Source of the DNA: Hoeflea sp.
GTDB lineage: Bacteria > Pseudomonadota > Alphaproteobacteria > Rhizobiales > Rhizobiaceae
Direction of reading: 5' to 3'
NCBI GenBank assembly: GCA_019084245.1
Contig: JAHRFE010000020.1
Coordinates: 1-64,000, forward strand
Length of the DNA stretch: 64,000 nucleotides
Below are positions 36,769 to 47,394 of this stretch, in pieces (within the stretch, counting starts at the first letter, position 1; each line of letters starts with the position of its first letter). Both the position numbers and the translations under genes were made by a program. Under the pieces are notes generated by a model, which saw only the letters and a list, made by a program, of their open reading frames with translations, made no database searches and was not told the DNA's origin.

Positions 36769-37659
36769 ATGCGTTTTCTCACACTTCTGGGACTTTTCAT
36801 CACGCTGAGCCTTGGCGCGGCGCAGCCTGTGCTGGCGCAGATCAAGGTTCTGACCTCGTTCACGGTATTTGCCGACATGGCCCGCAATGTCGCGGGCGAG
36901 CATGCGGAGGTGGTGTCGATCACAAGGGAGGGCGCCGAGATCCACATGTTCCGGCCGACGCCGGGCGACATCAAGCGCGGGCTTGGCGCCGATGTGGCGC
37001 TGTGGAACGGCATGGGTCTCGAGACCTGGTTCGAGCGCTATCTGGAAAACCTCGGCAATGTGAAGGCCTATACGCTGTCCGATGGCGTCGAACCGATCCT
37101 GATCACCGAGGACGCGTATCAAGGCCGCGCCAATCCGCATGGCTGGATGTCGCCCGGCAACGCCAACATCTATATCGACAACATCGTGACCGCCCTGTCG
37201 GAAACCGATCCCGCCAATGCCGACGCCTATGCCGCCAATGGCGAGGCCTACAAGGCGGAGATCGCCGCCACCTTCGCGCCGATCCGCGCGGCCATCGAGG
37301 CGCTGCCCGAAGACAGGCGCTGGCTTGTGACAAGCGAAGCGGCGTTTTCCTACCTGGCACGGGATTTTGGCCTGAAAGAAGCCTCGATCTGGGCAATCAA
37401 CGCCGACAGCCAGGGCTCGCCGCAGCAGGTGCGCCGCATCATCGACCTGATCAACGAGAACAACATTCCGGTGATATTCTCCGAAAGCACCGTGTCGCCC
37501 AAGCCTGCCGAACAGGTGGCGCGGGAAACCGGCATCGCTTATGGCGGGGTGCTTTACGTGGATTCGCTCTCGACACCGGACGGGCCTGTGCCTACCTATC
37601 TTGATCTACTCAAGGTGACGTCGCAGACCATCGTCACAGGATTGACGGCCCAGCCATGA
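36769..37659 (+). CDS. sitA: manganese/zinc ABC transporter substrate-binding protein
   Basis: A 296-residue cluster A-I metal-binding protein: signal peptide to VLA-Q (residue 23), then [35 protein letters not shown] with the first His ligand, [11 protein letters not shown] with the second His, [15 protein letters not shown] with the Glu and VLYVDSLS with the Asp. The H-H-E-D set and the absence of a His-rich loop favour manganese (SitA) over zinc (ZnuA). Ribosome site AGGAAG is just downstream of metal box 2. Start of sitABCD. Confidence 0.9.
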   Translation: MRFLTLLGLFITLSLGAAQPVLAQIKVLTSFTVFADMARNVAGEHAEVVSITREGAEIHMFRPTPGDIKRGLGADVALWNGMGLETWFERYLENLGNVKAYTLSDGVEPILITEDAYQGRANPHGWMSPGNANIYIDNIVTALSETDPANADAYAANGEAYKAEIAATFAPIRAAIEALPEDRRWLVTSEAAFSYLARDFGLKEASIWAINADSQGSPQQVRRIIDLINENNIPVIFSESTVSPKPAEQVARETGIAYGGVLYVDSLSTPDGPVPTYLDLLKVTSQTIVTGLTAQP

Positions 37660-38636
37660 ACCTCGCCGCCCCCGTTGCAACTCAGGCCGCCGGCACAGGC
37701 GGCCTTGCCGTCGACAATGTCTCGGTGATCTACCGCAACGGCAACCGGGCGCTCGACGGCGCCTCGTTCACGGTGCCGAAAGGCTCGATCACGGCGCTGG
37801 TGGGCATCAACGGCTCCGGCAAATCGACCCTGTTCAAGGCGCTGATGGGCTTCGTGCCCTTGGCCAGCGGCGAGATCAGCATCATGGGGCTCTCCGTCTC
37901 CGGCGCGCTCAGGCAGAACCTGGTGGCCTATGTGCCGCAGAGCGAGGAGATCGACTGGGCCTTCCCGGTGCTGGTCGAGGACGTGGTGATGATGGGCCGC
38001 TACGGCCGAATGAATTTTCTCAGGATGACGCGGCCGCAGGACCGGGTTGCCGTCAACGAAGCGCTTGACCGGGTCGGCATGAGCGAATTTCGCAAGCGCC
38101 AGATCGGCGAATTGTCGGGCGGGCAGAAGAAACGCGTGTTCCTCGCTCGCGCGCTCGCCCAGGAAGGCCAGGTCATCCTGCTCGACGAGCCCTTCACCGG
38201 CGTGGACGTGACCACCGAACGGCAGATCATCGAGCTGCTCAAGGATTTGCGCGCGGAAGGCCGGGTGATGCTGGTCTCGACCCACAATCTCGGCAGCGTG
38301 CCGGAATTCTGCGACCGGGCGGTGCTGATCAACCGCAGCGTTCTGGCCGAGGGGCTGACTGGCGACGTCTTCACGCAAAAAAATCTGCAGAAGGCCTTCG
38401 GCGGCGTGCTCAGGCACTTTACCTTGGGCGGACAGGATCTGCATGACGATGACGACAAACGGCAGGTGACCGTGCTCACCGACGACGAGCGGCCCTTCGT
38501 CATCTACGGCGAAGCCGCGCGCAAGGCCCGCAAGGCAGAGGCGGTCAATTCCAAGCCCGGGTCCAAGCCCGCCGCCAAGACTTCGGCCAAGGCCAAGCCC
38601 GCCGGCAAGCCGGCTTCGAAGGGCAAGCGCCCGTGA
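37656..38636 (+). CDS. sitB: manganese/zinc ABC transporter ATP-binding protein with basic C-terminal tail
   Basis: A metal-type ABC ATPase: Walker [11 protein letters not shown]-loop [14 protein letters not shown], signature [16 protein letters not shown], Walker [13 protein letters not shown] and H-loop STHNL. It is 326 residues, longer than usual, because of a C-terminal extension of about 40 residues very rich in Lys, Ala and Pro ([20 protein letters not shown]). The start overlaps sitA by 4 bases and the stop overlaps sitC. The tail may contact membrane or nucleic acid; its role is unknown. Confidence 0.91.
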   Translation: MNLAAPVATQAAGTGGLAVDNVSVIYRNGNRALDGASFTVPKGSITALVGINGSGKSTLFKALMGFVPLASGEISIMGLSVSGALRQNLVAYVPQSEEIDWAFPVLVEDVVMMGRYGRMNFLRMTRPQDRVAVNEALDRVGMSEFRKRQIGELSGGQKKRVFLARALAQEGQVILLDEPFTGVDVTTERQIIELLKDLRAEGRVMLVSTHNLGSVPEFCDRAVLINRSVLAEGLTGDVFTQKNLQKAFGGVLRHFTLGGQDLHDDDDKRQVTVLTDDERPFVIYGEAARKARKAEAVNSKPGSKPAAKTSAKAKPAGKPASKGKRP

Positions 38637-39496
38637 GCCTTCTGCTGGAACCGTTTTCCTATGGATACATGGTCAATGCCATGTGGGTCTCCGCGCTGAC
38701 CGGGGCAATCTGCGCCTTTCTGTCGTGCTATCTCATGCTCAAGGGCTGGTCGCTGATCGGCGACGCGCTCTCACACTCGATCGTGCCGGGCGTCGCCGGC
38801 GCCTACATGCTGGGCCTGCCCTTTGCGGCTGGCGCGTTTCTGGCGGGCGGGCTCGCGGCGGCCGCCATGCTCACTATTAAGGCGCGAACCCGGCTCAGGG
38901 AGGACGCGATCATAGGCATGATCTTTGTCTCGTTCTTCGCGCTGGGGCTGTTCATGGTGTCGATCTCGCCCACGCCGATCAATGTCCAGACCATCGTGCT
39001 CGGCAATGTGCTGGCTATCACCCCGGCGGATTCCACCCAGTTGATCATCATCGGCGTGGTCACCCTCACCGTGCTCACGGTGATCTGGAAAGACCTGATG
39101 CTGGTGTTCTTCGACGAGAGCCACGCCCGCGCCATCGGTATCCGCGCCACGGCGCTCAAGGTCACCTTCTTCGCCCTGCTCGCCGCCTCCACGGTGGCGG
39201 CGATGCAGACCGTCGGCGCGTTCCTGGTGATCGCGCTGGTGGTAACGCCCGGCGCCACCGCCTATCTCCTGACCGACCGGTTCCCGCGGCTGATCGTCAT
39301 TGCGGTCGCCATCGGCTCGATCACCTCCTTCGTCGGCGTGTATCTGAGCTACTTCCTCGACGGCGCCACGGGCGGCGTGGTGATCCTGCTGCAGACCTCG
39401 CTGTTCCTCCTGGCCTTCGTTTTCGCACCCAAGCACGGGCTGCTCGCCCAGCGCGCCCGGGTGCGCCATGCAAGCCCCGAGACGGAGGTTGCGTGA
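38633..39496 (+). CDS. sitC: manganese/zinc ABC transporter permease (first)
   Basis: A 287-residue ABC-3 family permease with about eight helices. Signatures include [73 protein letters not shown] and [18 protein letters not shown]. It starts with GTG at 38633, overlapping the end of sitB by 4 bases. Paired with the next permease to form the channel. Confidence 0.9.
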   Translation: MSLLLEPFSYGYMVNAMWVSALTGAICAFLSCYLMLKGWSLIGDALSHSIVPGVAGAYMLGLPFAAGAFLAGGLAAAAMLTIKARTRLREDAIIGMIFVSFFALGLFMVSISPTPINVQTIVLGNVLAITPADSTQLIIIGVVTLTVLTVIWKDLMLVFFDESHARAIGIRATALKVTFFALLAASTVAAMQTVGAFLVIALVVTPGATAYLLTDRFPRLIVIAVAIGSITSFVGVYLSYFLDGATGGVVILLQTSLFLLAFVFAPKHGLLAQRARVRHASPETEVA

Positions 39497-40344
39497 TGGA
39501 CGGCGTGCTCGATTTCTTCATCGATCCGTTCCGCTTCGCCTATATGCAGAAGGCGTTCCTGATCACCTTCCTGATCGCCATCCCGATGGCGGCGATGAGC
39601 TCGCTGATGGTGCTCAAGGGCTGGTCGCTCCTGGGCGACGCCATGAGCCATGCGGTGCTGCCGGGCATCGTGCTCGCCTACATCGCGGGCTTGCCGCTGG
39701 TGATCGGCGCCTTCATCGCCGGCCTGTTCTGCGCGGTCGCGACCGGCTGGCTCAACGCCAACAGCCGGGTGAAGGAGGACACGGTGATGGGGATCGTGTT
39801 TTCCGGCATGTTCGGGCTCGGAATCGTGCTTCATGTCAGCGTCCGCTCCAGCCTGCATCTCGACCATATCCTGTTCGGCGACATGCTGGGCGTGAGCTGG
39901 GCCGACATTTCCGCGACCGCGGCGCTCGCGGCGCTCTGCGGCGGGTTCCTGCTCGTCAAATGGCGCGATCTCGTCGCCCAGGCCTTTGACGGGCTGCATG
40001 CCCGCGCCATCGGCTTGCGCACCGGCTGGCTGCACTACGGGTTGCTGACGGCCATCGCGCTGATGATCGTCGCAAGCCTGAAAGCCGTCGGCATCATCCT
40101 GTCGATCGCGCTGCTGGTCGCCCCCGGCGCCATCGCCTTCCTCGTCGCCCGCACCTTCGCCGGCATGCTCACCGTCGCCGTCGGCTCGGTGATGCTCTCG
40201 GCGCTGATCGGCATTTTCGCGAGCTACCACATCGACAGCGAACCGGCGCCGACCATGGTGCTGATGATGGCCGGGTTCTTTGTCGTGGCGCTGGTGGTGG
40301 GGCAGGTCAGGGATTTGCGGATGCGGCGGTTGGCTGGGGGGTGA
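39496..40344 (+). CDS. sitD: manganese/zinc ABC transporter permease (second)
   Basis: A 282-residue ABC-3 family permease homologous to sitC: LMVLKGWSLLGDAMSHAVLPGIVLAYI, NSRVKEDTVMGIVFSGMFGLGI, DGLHARAIGLRTGWLHYGLL and IALLVAPGAIAFLVARTF. Its ATG overlaps the sitC stop by one base (TGATG); a GTG three bases earlier is an alternative. Last gene of the sit operon. Confidence 0.9.
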   Translation: MDGVLDFFIDPFRFAYMQKAFLITFLIAIPMAAMSSLMVLKGWSLLGDAMSHAVLPGIVLAYIAGLPLVIGAFIAGLFCAVATGWLNANSRVKEDTVMGIVFSGMFGLGIVLHVSVRSSLHLDHILFGDMLGVSWADISATAALAALCGGFLLVKWRDLVAQAFDGLHARAIGLRTGWLHYGLLTAIALMIVASLKAVGIILSIALLVAPGAIAFLVARTFAGMLTVAVGSVMLSALIGIFASYHIDSEPAPTMVLMMAGFFVVALVVGQVRDLRMRRLAGG

Positions 40345-40578
40345 GGCCTGCGGGCCGAAACTCGGACGCCTTCGATCATGACGTCGGGACTTTCGCTCGA
40401 GAGCTCGCCCCCGGTCGCACGTTCAAGATGACCTTGTCAGGGGCAGGATCGAGCGCAGGGGTGCGCCTCGACCCGGACAGGCCGCCGCCAGAACCTGTTC
40501 GAGTATGGTTAGAGAATTCTTTATATATCTCATCTAGTTTTAGCCGAAGCATACACCGTCTCTCAGGCAGCCAGCATC

Positions 40579-41631
40579 GTGGTTCATTCGCAAAACACAG
40601 AGACGCACGATCCCGCAGAAACGGTGATAATGAGGATGCGAGAGCTGGGCATTGCCTCGCTGCCGCGCAATTACGAACTCGTTTATCGATTCCTCAACAG
40701 CTCGAACGCGACGCTGATCCGCGAATTCGCAGCGCTCGGGCGGCGTCCGACCCAGTTGCAGCTTGATGCCATCGGCAGGAAGTTCCTGCCTCATCACCAC
40801 CACGTCAGCGCAACCGAACAGTCGCTCGAGGGCGTTTTTGACGAAATGCTGAAAATGATCCGCATGTTCAAGCAGGATCAGACCAAGCTTGCAAAGTACT
40901 CGAACCTGCTTGGAGAAACCTCCGCGCGCATGTCCGCAAAAGGCGCCGTGAGCCTGGATTTCCTCGACGACCTGAACAAGGTTCTCTCATCCGCCACCGT
41001 CGACACGATGGAAAAGAGCAAGGTCATCATTCAACAGATGGTCGAGCGCGCGAGCGAACTGGCTCGCCTCAAGTCCGAGCTTGAGGAATACAAGCGTCTG
41101 TCGAGCATCGATCCGGTCACCCGGCTGTCCAATCGCCGTGCCTTCGACAAGCGGCTGGCAGCCATCTACGACGGCCCGCAAACGGCGACGGCCCATGCGC
41201 TGCTGGTCGCGGATATCGATCATTTCAAGGCCTTCAACGACACCTACGGCCACCAGGTCGGTGACCGCGTGCTGAGCGCGACCGCGGCCATGATGACAAA
41301 GACCCTCGGCAGCGAAACCTTCCTCGCCCGCACCGGCGGCGAGGAATTCGCGGTCATCCTGGACAACACCAGCGTGGAAGAAGCCCGCACTACCGCCGAG
41401 CGCCTGCGGGTGGTGATCGAATCGACCCCGTTGATAGATCACAATGGCGGGGTGGATCGCGGCCGCATCACCATCAGCCTGGGCCTGTGCATGGCAGCCG
41501 ACGCGACCGGCCCGGACAACCTCTACAACAGAGCCGACGCCATGCTCTACGACGCCAAGAAAGCCGGCCGCAACCAGGTGAAAACCTACACGCCGAAACT
41601 GAAGCGGATGCTGGGCCTGCTCAGGCGGTGA
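40579..41631 (+). CDS. GGDEF domain protein, diguanylate cyclase
   Basis: The 350-residue cytoplasmic protein has an N-terminal helical region (residues 1-165, with coiled-coil character in the ASELARLKSELEEYKRL linker) and a C-terminal GGDEF domain: DPVTRLSNRRAFDKRL, LLVADIDHFKAFNDTYGHQVGDRVL and GGEEF at about 253-257. The active-site sequence is intact, so it should make cyclic di-GMP. The inhibitory I-site RxxD expected five residues before GGEEF is absent (GSET), so product inhibition is unlikely. The first gene-start is GTG 40579 with a weak ribosome site; the true start may be slightly downstream. No EAL domain. Confidence 0.88.
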   Translation: MVHSQNTETHDPAETVIMRMRELGIASLPRNYELVYRFLNSSNATLIREFAALGRRPTQLQLDAIGRKFLPHHHHVSATEQSLEGVFDEMLKMIRMFKQDQTKLAKYSNLLGETSARMSAKGAVSLDFLDDLNKVLSSATVDTMEKSKVIIQQMVERASELARLKSELEEYKRLSSIDPVTRLSNRRAFDKRLAAIYDGPQTATAHALLVADIDHFKAFNDTYGHQVGDRVLSATAAMMTKTLGSETFLARTGGEEFAVILDNTSVEEARTTAERLRVVIESTPLIDHNGGVDRGRITISLGLCMAADATGPDNLYNRADAMLYDAKKAGRNQVKTYTPKLKRMLGLLRR

Positions 41632-41741
41632 CAGGCGACGACCCGTTCCGATGGCATGTTGTCATATCGACGGCGGACAGATTTGAAGCGTCTCCCGTTT
41701 CAGCACAGGAGCGGACCGGAAACCCAGAAGGTACACTCCCC

Positions 41742-42257
41742 CTACATCTCCAAAAACTCATCCGGCATCGCCTGCAAATCCGTCGCATCCGGTTTTGCGC
41801 CGGCGGCGGTCAGCATGGCGTGGATCTGGCCGCGGTGGTGGGTCTGGTGGTTGAAGAGCTGGACTGCCACCATCTGTTTGGGCCGGGAGGCGGTGCGGCC
41901 GCTCATGCCTGAATGCCAGGTCAGCTCGCCTTCGAACCAGTCGGGCGAAACCCGGTGCGCCCAAGCGAGGATCTGCCGGTCAAGCGCCGCCCGGTCCTGC
42001 TGGTACTGGTCCCAGGTTTCAATCAACGCCGTGGACTCTATCTTGTAGGTTGCCGGCGGATCGCGGCCCTCGAAGCGGCTGAGCCAGATGCCGTCGCCCC
42101 ACAGGAGGTGGGAGAATGTCTTCTCGATGGAGCCGAAGAAGGCGCCGCGCTCGGCCTGCCGTGCGGCCTGGTCGAGGCTGCTTGCGGCCGCGATCAGGTT
42201 CTGGTTCTGCCAGGTGTTGTAGCGCGCCATCAGCAGCACGTAGTCCTTGTTTGCCAT
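41742..42257 (-). CDS. DinB family protein
   Basis: A 171-residue DinB/YfiT-like four-helix protein. The likely metal-binding histidines are His50 (TFSHLLWGD) and the HxxxH pair His137/His141 in FNHQTHHRGQIH. Such proteins may be metal-dependent thiol-S-transferases or bacillithiol-type transferases; in this lineage no reaction is established. ATG 42257 follows GGAGAA; a longer frame upstream is not conserved. The gene is divergent from the glycine riboswitch. Confidence 0.88.
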   Translation of the reverse strand: MANKDYVLLMARYNTWQNQNLIAAASSLDQAARQAERGAFFGSIEKTFSHLLWGDGIWLSRFEGRDPPATYKIESTALIETWDQYQQDRAALDRQILAWAHRVSPDWFEGELTWHSGMSGRTASRPKQMVAVQLFNHQTHHRGQIHAMLTAAGAKPDATDLQAMPDEFLEM

Positions 42258-42422
42258 ATTGACCGTTCTCCAGGCTGGGTGATCGCAGGCAGTGTGGTCC
42301 AACATTGCGGCTTGATCAACATGGGGCGTATCGGGCGAGAATCGTCGCTTCAGGCCCACCATTTCCTGTTGGAATGACTGCCGCACCACTTGCGCACAGA
42401 CCGCGATTCATCCTAGGTAGAT

Positions 42423-42583
42423 GCGTCCCGTTGGGAGAAACCGGTTCGATCCGGTGCCGAAGGAGCAACCGCCCCGGAAACTCTCAGGCAAAAGGACCAG
42501 CGGAACATCACGGACTCTGGAGAATGGCGCTTTCCGCGTCTGCCGAAGGGATAACAATCTCAGGCAAAAGGACAGAGGGGGCC
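42423..42583 (+). ncRNA. tandem glycine riboswitch (gcvT leader)
   Basis: Two aptamers in series precede gcvT. Aptamer 1 (about 42423-42508) contains GCCGAAGGAGCAA and CTCTCAGGCAAAAGGACC; aptamer 2 (about 42512-42583) contains GGAGAATGGCG, GCCGAAGGG and CTCAGGCAAAAGGACAGAG. These are the conserved glycine-binding elements. The paired layout gives on-switch control of the glycine cleavage operon by glycine. Confidence 0.94.
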
Positions 42584-42655
42584 ATGGAAGGCGTCTGACG
42601 CTTGACGATTGGCCCGTGCGCGGTTGACCCCGGCACCCGAAATGGAGACTGCAGC

Positions 42656-43795
42656 GTGGACACCACAGCTGACCTTCTGAAAACGCCCCTACATTCCCTT
42701 CACCTTGAACTCGGCGCGCGCATGGCGGGCTTTGCCGGCTACGACATGCCGATCCAGTATCCCATGGGCGTGATGAAGGAGCACCTTCACACCCGTACCG
42801 AGGCCGGCCTGTTCGACGTCTCGCACATGGGCCAGATCCTGATCCGCGCCAAAAGCGGCGATGTCCGCGACGCGGCACTCGCGCTCGAAAGCCTGACGCC
42901 GGTCGATGTGGCCGATCTCAAGCCCGGCCGCCAGCGCTACGGGCTGTTCACCAATGCTTCAGGCGGGCTTGAGGACGATTTCATGGTCGCCAACCGGGGC
43001 GATCATCTTTACCTGGTGGTCAACGCCGCCTGCAAACATGATGACCTGGCCCGGCTCAAGGCGGCCTTGTCGGACACCTGCGAGATCGAGGCGCAGTTCG
43101 GGCGCGGCCTGCTCGCGCTGCAGGGGCCCGAGGCCGAGAGCGTGCTGTCTGCCTATGATCCCGATGCCGAGGACATGATGTTCATGGATGTGCGCGACCT
43201 CGAGATCGCCGGCGTTCCGGCCGTCGTCTCGCGCTCGGGCTACACCGGCGAGGACGGCTACGAGATCTCGCTTCCGGCGGAAGAAACCGACCGCATCGCC
43301 CGGTTGCTGCTCACCGACGACCGGCTGGCCCCGATCGGGCTTGGCGCGCGGGATTCGCTCAGGCTCGAGGCGGGGCTCTGCCTCTACGGCCACGACATCG
43401 ACGAGACCACCTCGCCGGTGGAGGCCAATCTCAAATGGGCGATCCAGAAGGTGCGGCGCACCGGCGGCGCGCGCGAGGGCGGCTTTCCCGGAGCCGACGT
43501 GATCCTTGCCCAGTTCGAAAAGGGTGCCGCCCGCACCCGCGTCGGGCTGCAGCCCGCGGGCAAGGCGCCGGTCAGGGCGGGTGCCGCGCTGTTTGCGGAC
43601 GAAACCGGCGGCGAGAGCATCGGCGCGGTCACTTCGGGTGGTTTCGGCCCATCGGCCGGCGCGCCGGTCGCCATGGGCTATGTGCCGTCAGGCCTTTCCT
43701 CCCCGGGCACGAAAATCTACGCCGATGTGCGCGGCAAGCGGCTTGAAATGGCCGTCGCGCCCCTCCCCTTCGTCCCTTCCACCTACAAACGCTAA
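42656..43795 (+). CDS. gcvT: glycine cleavage system aminomethyltransferase (T protein)
   Basis: A 379-residue T protein, which transfers the methylene group from the lipoyl-H protein to tetrahydrofolate and releases ammonia. Visible signatures: [45 protein letters not shown] and [22 protein letters not shown] 42656 follows GGAG and gives the expected N-terminus [16 protein letters not shown]; an in-frame ATG at 42602 falls nearer the riboswitch and lacks conservation. First gene of gcvTHP. Confidence 0.93.
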   Translation: MDTTADLLKTPLHSLHLELGARMAGFAGYDMPIQYPMGVMKEHLHTRTEAGLFDVSHMGQILIRAKSGDVRDAALALESLTPVDVADLKPGRQRYGLFTNASGGLEDDFMVANRGDHLYLVVNAACKHDDLARLKAALSDTCEIEAQFGRGLLALQGPEAESVLSAYDPDAEDMMFMDVRDLEIAGVPAVVSRSGYTGEDGYEISLPAEETDRIARLLLTDDRLAPIGLGARDSLRLEAGLCLYGHDIDETTSPVEANLKWAIQKVRRTGGAREGGFPGADVILAQFEKGAARTRVGLQPAGKAPVRAGAALFADETGGESIGAVTSGGFGPSAGAPVAMGYVPSGLSSPGTKIYADVRGKRLEMAVAPLPFVPSTYKR

Positions 43796-43815
43796 GCCAA
43801 GACAGGAACACTGCC

Positions 43816-44178
43816 ATGCTCAAATTCACCGAAGACCATGAATGGCTGAGAATCGAAGGCGATGTCGCCACCGTCGGCATCACCGAGCACGCCGCCGAGC
43901 AACTGGGCGACCTGGTGTTTGTCGAACTGCCCGAGGTCGGCGCCAGGCTCGACCAGGGCGGCGAGGCCGCGACCGTGGAGTCGGTCAAGGCGGCGTCCGA
44001 TGTCTATTGCCCGCTCGCGGGCGAGATCATCGAGGTCAACCAGGCCATCGCCGACGATCCGTCGCTGGTCAATTCCGACCCCACCGGCGAAGGCTGGTTC
44101 TTCAAGATCAAGCTTGATGACGCAAGCAGCGCCGACGAACTGATGACCGAACCCGCCTACAAAGCGATGATTGGCTGA
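43816..44178 (+). CDS. gcvH: glycine cleavage system H protein
   Basis: A 120-residue lipoyl carrier that shuttles the aminomethyl group among P, T and L proteins. The start [12 protein letters not shown] and the lipoylation site VESVKAASD with Lys58 are standard, followed by [10 protein letters not shown] and [13 protein letters not shown]. It lies 20 bp after gcvT in the same operon. Confidence 0.96.
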   Translation: MLKFTEDHEWLRIEGDVATVGITEHAAEQLGDLVFVELPEVGARLDQGGEAATVESVKAASDVYCPLAGEIIEVNQAIADDPSLVNSDPTGEGWFFKIKLDDASSADELMTEPAYKAMIG

Positions 44179-44184
44179 GATCCC

Positions 44185-47037
44185 ATGACCATCACCCTGA
44201 GCGATTACAATCCCTACGACTTCGCCAACCGCCGTCATATCGGCCCGTCGCCCTCCGAGATCGCCGACATGCTCAAGGTGGTGGGCGCGTCCTCGCTCGA
44301 TGCGCTGATCGACGAGACCGTGCCCGGCTCGATCCGGCAGAAGGTGGCCTTGGCCTTTGGCGATCCGATGAGCGAGCGCGAGGTGCTGGATCACCTGCGC
44401 GCAACGGCCAGGAAGAACCAGGTCATGGTCTCGCTGATCGGCCAGGGCTATCACGGCACCATCATGCCGCCGGTGATCCAGCGCACGATCCTCGAAAACC
44501 CGGCCTGGTACACGGCCTACACGCCCTACCAGCCGGAAATCAGCCAGGGGCGGCTGGAAGCGCTGCTGAACTTCCAGACGCTCGTCGCCGATCTCACCGG
44601 TCTCGACATCGCCAATGCCTCGCTGCTTGACGAAGCCACCGCCGCGGCCGAGGCCATGGCGATGGCCGAGCGGGCTTCGAAATCCAAGCGAACAGCGTTC
44701 TTCGTCGATCAACACTGCCACCCGCAGACCATCGACGTGATCCGCACCCGCGCCGAGCCGCTTGGCTGGGAGGTCATCATTGGCGACCCCTTCACCGAGC
44801 TTGAGCCCGAAACAGTTTTCGGGGCGATCTTCCAGTATCCCGGCACCTTCGGCCATGTGCACGACTTCACCGATGTGATCACCAAGCTGCACGCCGAGAA
44901 CGCCATCGCCATCGTCGCCGCCGATCCGCTGTCGCTGACGTTGCTCAAATCGCCCGGCGAAATGGGCGCCGACATCGCCGTGGGTTCGATGCAGCGCTTT
45001 GGCGTGCCTGTCGGCTATGGCGGGCCCCATGCGGCCTATATGGCGGTCAAGGACGCCTACAAGCGCTCGATGCCGGGGCGGCTCGTCGGCGTCACGGTGG
45101 ATGCCCGCGGCAACCAGGCCTACCGGCTGGCGCTGCAGACCCGCGAGCAGCATATCCGCCGCGAGAAGGCCACGTCCAACATCTGCACCGCCCAGGTGCT
45201 GCTCGCCGTCATCGCCTCGATGTATGCGGTGTTTCATGGCCCCGAGGGGTTGAAAGCCATCGCCGGGCGCATCCACACCAGGGCCGCGACGCTGGCAGCT
45301 GGCCTCAAGCAGCTCGATTACATCATCGATCCGGCGATCTTCTTCGACACGGTGACCGTGTTTGCCGAAGGCCGTCAGGCGGAGATTCTCGAAGCCGCGC
45401 GGGCCGAAGGCATCAATCTGCGCAAGATCGGCGACGACCGCATCGGCATCGCGCTCGACGAGGTGTCGCGCAAGGACACCGTGGAAGCTGTCTGGCGCGC
45501 ATTCGGCGGCGATCTCAAATTCGCCGACATGCTTTCAGACCCGATCATTCCGGATCCGATGGGGCGCCAGTCGCGCTTTCTCGAGCATCCGATCTTCCAC
45601 ATGAACCGCGCCGAAAGCGAGATGACGCGCTACATCCGCCGGCTGTCGGACAAGGACCTGGCGCTCGACCGCACCATGATCCCGCTTGGCTCCTGCACGA
45701 TGAAATTGAACGCCACGGCGGAAATGCTGTCGATCACCTGGCCGGAATTCGCCGACATCCATCCGTTTGCGCCAGCCGACCAGGCGCTCGGCTACAAGCA
45801 GATGATCGACGATCTGTCGGACAAGCTCTGCCAGATCACCGGCTATGACGCGATCTCGATGCAGCCCAATTCGGGCGCGCAGGGCGAATATGCCGGGCTG
45901 ATGACCATCCGCGCCTATCACCGTGCGAACGGGGAGGCGCACCGCCATGTCTGCCTGATCCCGACCTCGGCGCATGGCACCAATCCGGCCTCGGCGCAGA
46001 TGGCGGGCATGACGGTTGTCGCCGTCGGCACCCGCGAGAACGGCGACATCGATCTCGACGATTTCCGGGCCAAGGCCGTATTGCATGCGGACAATCTCGC
46101 CGCCTCGATGATCACCTATCCCTCGACCCACGGGGTGTTCGAGGAGACGGCGGCAGAGGTCTGCGCCATTACCCACCAGCATGGCGGGCAGGTCTATCTC
46201 GACGGCGCCAATCTCAATGCGCTGGTGGGGCTGGCGCGGCCGGGCGACATCGGCGCGGATGTGAGCCACCTCAATTTGCACAAGACCTTCTGCATCCCGC
46301 ATGGCGGCGGCGGGCCGGGCATGGGGCCGATCGGGGTTAAATCCCACCTGACGCCCTACCTGCCCGGGCACTGCCAGACCGACGGCAAGCCCGGCGCGGT
46401 CTCGGCGGCGCCCTTCGGCTCGGCCTCGATCCTGCCGATCTCCTGGGCCTATTGCCTGATGATGGGCGGCGAGGGCCTGACCCAGGCCACGAAGATCGCG
46501 ATCCTCAACGCCAACTACATCGCCGAGCGATTGAAAGGCGCCTATGACGTGCTCTACTCCTCGGCCAAGGGCCGGGTGGCACATGAATGCATCCTCGACA
46601 CGCGGCCGCTGGTGCAAAGCGCCGGCGTCACCGTCGACGACGTCGCCAAGCGATTGATCGATTGCGGCTTCCATGCGCCGACCATGAGCTGGCCGGTGGC
46701 GGGCACGCTGATGATCGAGCCGACGGAATCGGAGGTCAAGGCCGAGCTCGACCGGTTCTGCGCGGCCATGCTTGCCATCCGCGCCGAGGCGCAGGCGATC
46801 GAGGACGGCGAGATGGACCGGGACAACAACCCGCTCAAGAACGCGCCGCACACGATCGAGGACCTGGTCGGGCCCTGGGACCGGCCTTACGACCGCGAGG
46901 CCGCCTGCTTCCCGGCCGGCGCCATGCGCAACGCCAAATATTTCGCCCCGGTCAACCGGGTCGACAATGTCTATGGCGACCGGCACCTGGTGTGCTCCTG
47001 CCCGCCAATGTCGGAGTATGCCGAAGCCGCCGAATAG
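44185..47037 (+). CDS. gcvP: glycine dehydrogenase (decarboxylating), P protein
   Basis: A 950-residue single-chain (alpha plus beta fused) P protein. The N-terminal half has [49 protein letters not shown] (typical), and the C-terminal half the PLP site [23 protein letters not shown] with Lys700. It decarboxylates glycine and loads the H protein. It starts 6 bp after gcvH. The L protein (lipoamide dehydrogenase) is not in this cluster, as is usual. Confidence 0.96.
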   Translation: MTITLSDYNPYDFANRRHIGPSPSEIADMLKVVGASSLDALIDETVPGSIRQKVALAFGDPMSEREVLDHLRATARKNQVMVSLIGQGYHGTIMPPVIQRTILENPAWYTAYTPYQPEISQGRLEALLNFQTLVADLTGLDIANASLLDEATAAAEAMAMAERASKSKRTAFFVDQHCHPQTIDVIRTRAEPLGWEVIIGDPFTELEPETVFGAIFQYPGTFGHVHDFTDVITKLHAENAIAIVAADPLSLTLLKSPGEMGADIAVGSMQRFGVPVGYGGPHAAYMAVKDAYKRSMPGRLVGVTVDARGNQAYRLALQTREQHIRREKATSNICTAQVLLAVIASMYAVFHGPEGLKAIAGRIHTRAATLAAGLKQLDYIIDPAIFFDTVTVFAEGRQAEILEAARAEGINLRKIGDDRIGIALDEVSRKDTVEAVWRAFGGDLKFADMLSDPIIPDPMGRQSRFLEHPIFHMNRAESEMTRYIRRLSDKDLALDRTMIPLGSCTMKLNATAEMLSITWPEFADIHPFAPADQALGYKQMIDDLSDKLCQITGYDAISMQPNSGAQGEYAGLMTIRAYHRANGEAHRHVCLIPTSAHGTNPASAQMAGMTVVAVGTRENGDIDLDDFRAKAVLHADNLAASMITYPSTHGVFEETAAEVCAITHQHGGQVYLDGANLNALVGLARPGDIGADVSHLNLHKTFCIPHGGGGPGMGPIGVKSHLTPYLPGHCQTDGKPGAVSAAPFGSASILPISWAYCLMMGGEGLTQATKIAILNANYIAERLKGAYDVLYSSAKGRVAHECILDTRPLVQSAGVTVDDVAKRLIDCGFHAPTMSWPVAGTLMIEPTESEVKAELDRFCAAMLAIRAEAQAIEDGEMDRDNNPLKNAPHTIEDLVGPWDRPYDREAACFPAGAMRNAKYFAPVNRVDNVYGDRHLVCSCPPMSEYAEAAE

Positions 47038-47045
47038 GCCTTTCG

Positions 47046-47073
47046 ACCGGAGGCGCCATCCAGCGCCTCCGGT
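47046..47073 (+). terminator. intrinsic terminator after gcvP
   Basis: ACCGGAGGCGC and GCGCCTCCGGT form a perfect 11-bp stem with a six-base loop, followed by TCTTC. Located 8 bp after the gcvP stop. Confidence 0.8.
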
Positions 47074-47272
47074 TCTTCACCGAATTGCACTGATCCTTCT
47101 GCGGCGGGTCTCATGGCTCCGGGGTGGCTGCCGGCGCGCGTTCGACAAGAAATCCTGCCCGCCCCCGTGCATCACCGCGATGGAAGCATCGTCTTCAACC
47201 TGCAGGGCGCTTCGGCGGGTCGCTGTGCATGCGCCGAACACGCGGCAGCCAGCAAAAAAACAATGCCCAGGG
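47074..47272. other. gene-free spacer between gcvP terminator and tetR promoter
   Basis: This is part of a 357-bp stretch without a gene (47038-47394). Beyond the gcvP terminator and the tetR operator listed separately, I see no motif here. Confidence 0.4.
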
Positions 47273-47301
47273 TTGATGAATGAATATTCATTCACTATAT
47301 T
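47273..47301 (+). promoter_or_regulatory. tetR-RND promoter with 18-bp palindromic operator in its spacer
   Basis: TTGATG (47273-47278) and TATATT (47296-47301) are spaced by 17 bp. The spacer is filled by TGAATGAATATTCATTCA (47277-47294), a perfect 18-bp palindrome of the kind bound by TetR-family repressors of efflux pumps. It sits 100 bp before the tetR start, so the operon is probably autoregulated. Confidence 0.82.
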
Positions 47302-47394
47302 GCAGCGCGAAAGGCGAGAGCCGGTAGTCCGGTTTCGCCCTGGTTGCGTAACAGTGCCAACCTGTTTCGATAGATTCTTTCAAGGACGCGTCCC

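Noticed and set aside
43792-46986. Two minus-strand frames of almost 500 codons opposite gcvH/gcvP
   Set aside because: The plus strand is the clearly conserved glycine cleavage operon; the antisense frames result from third-position GC bias.
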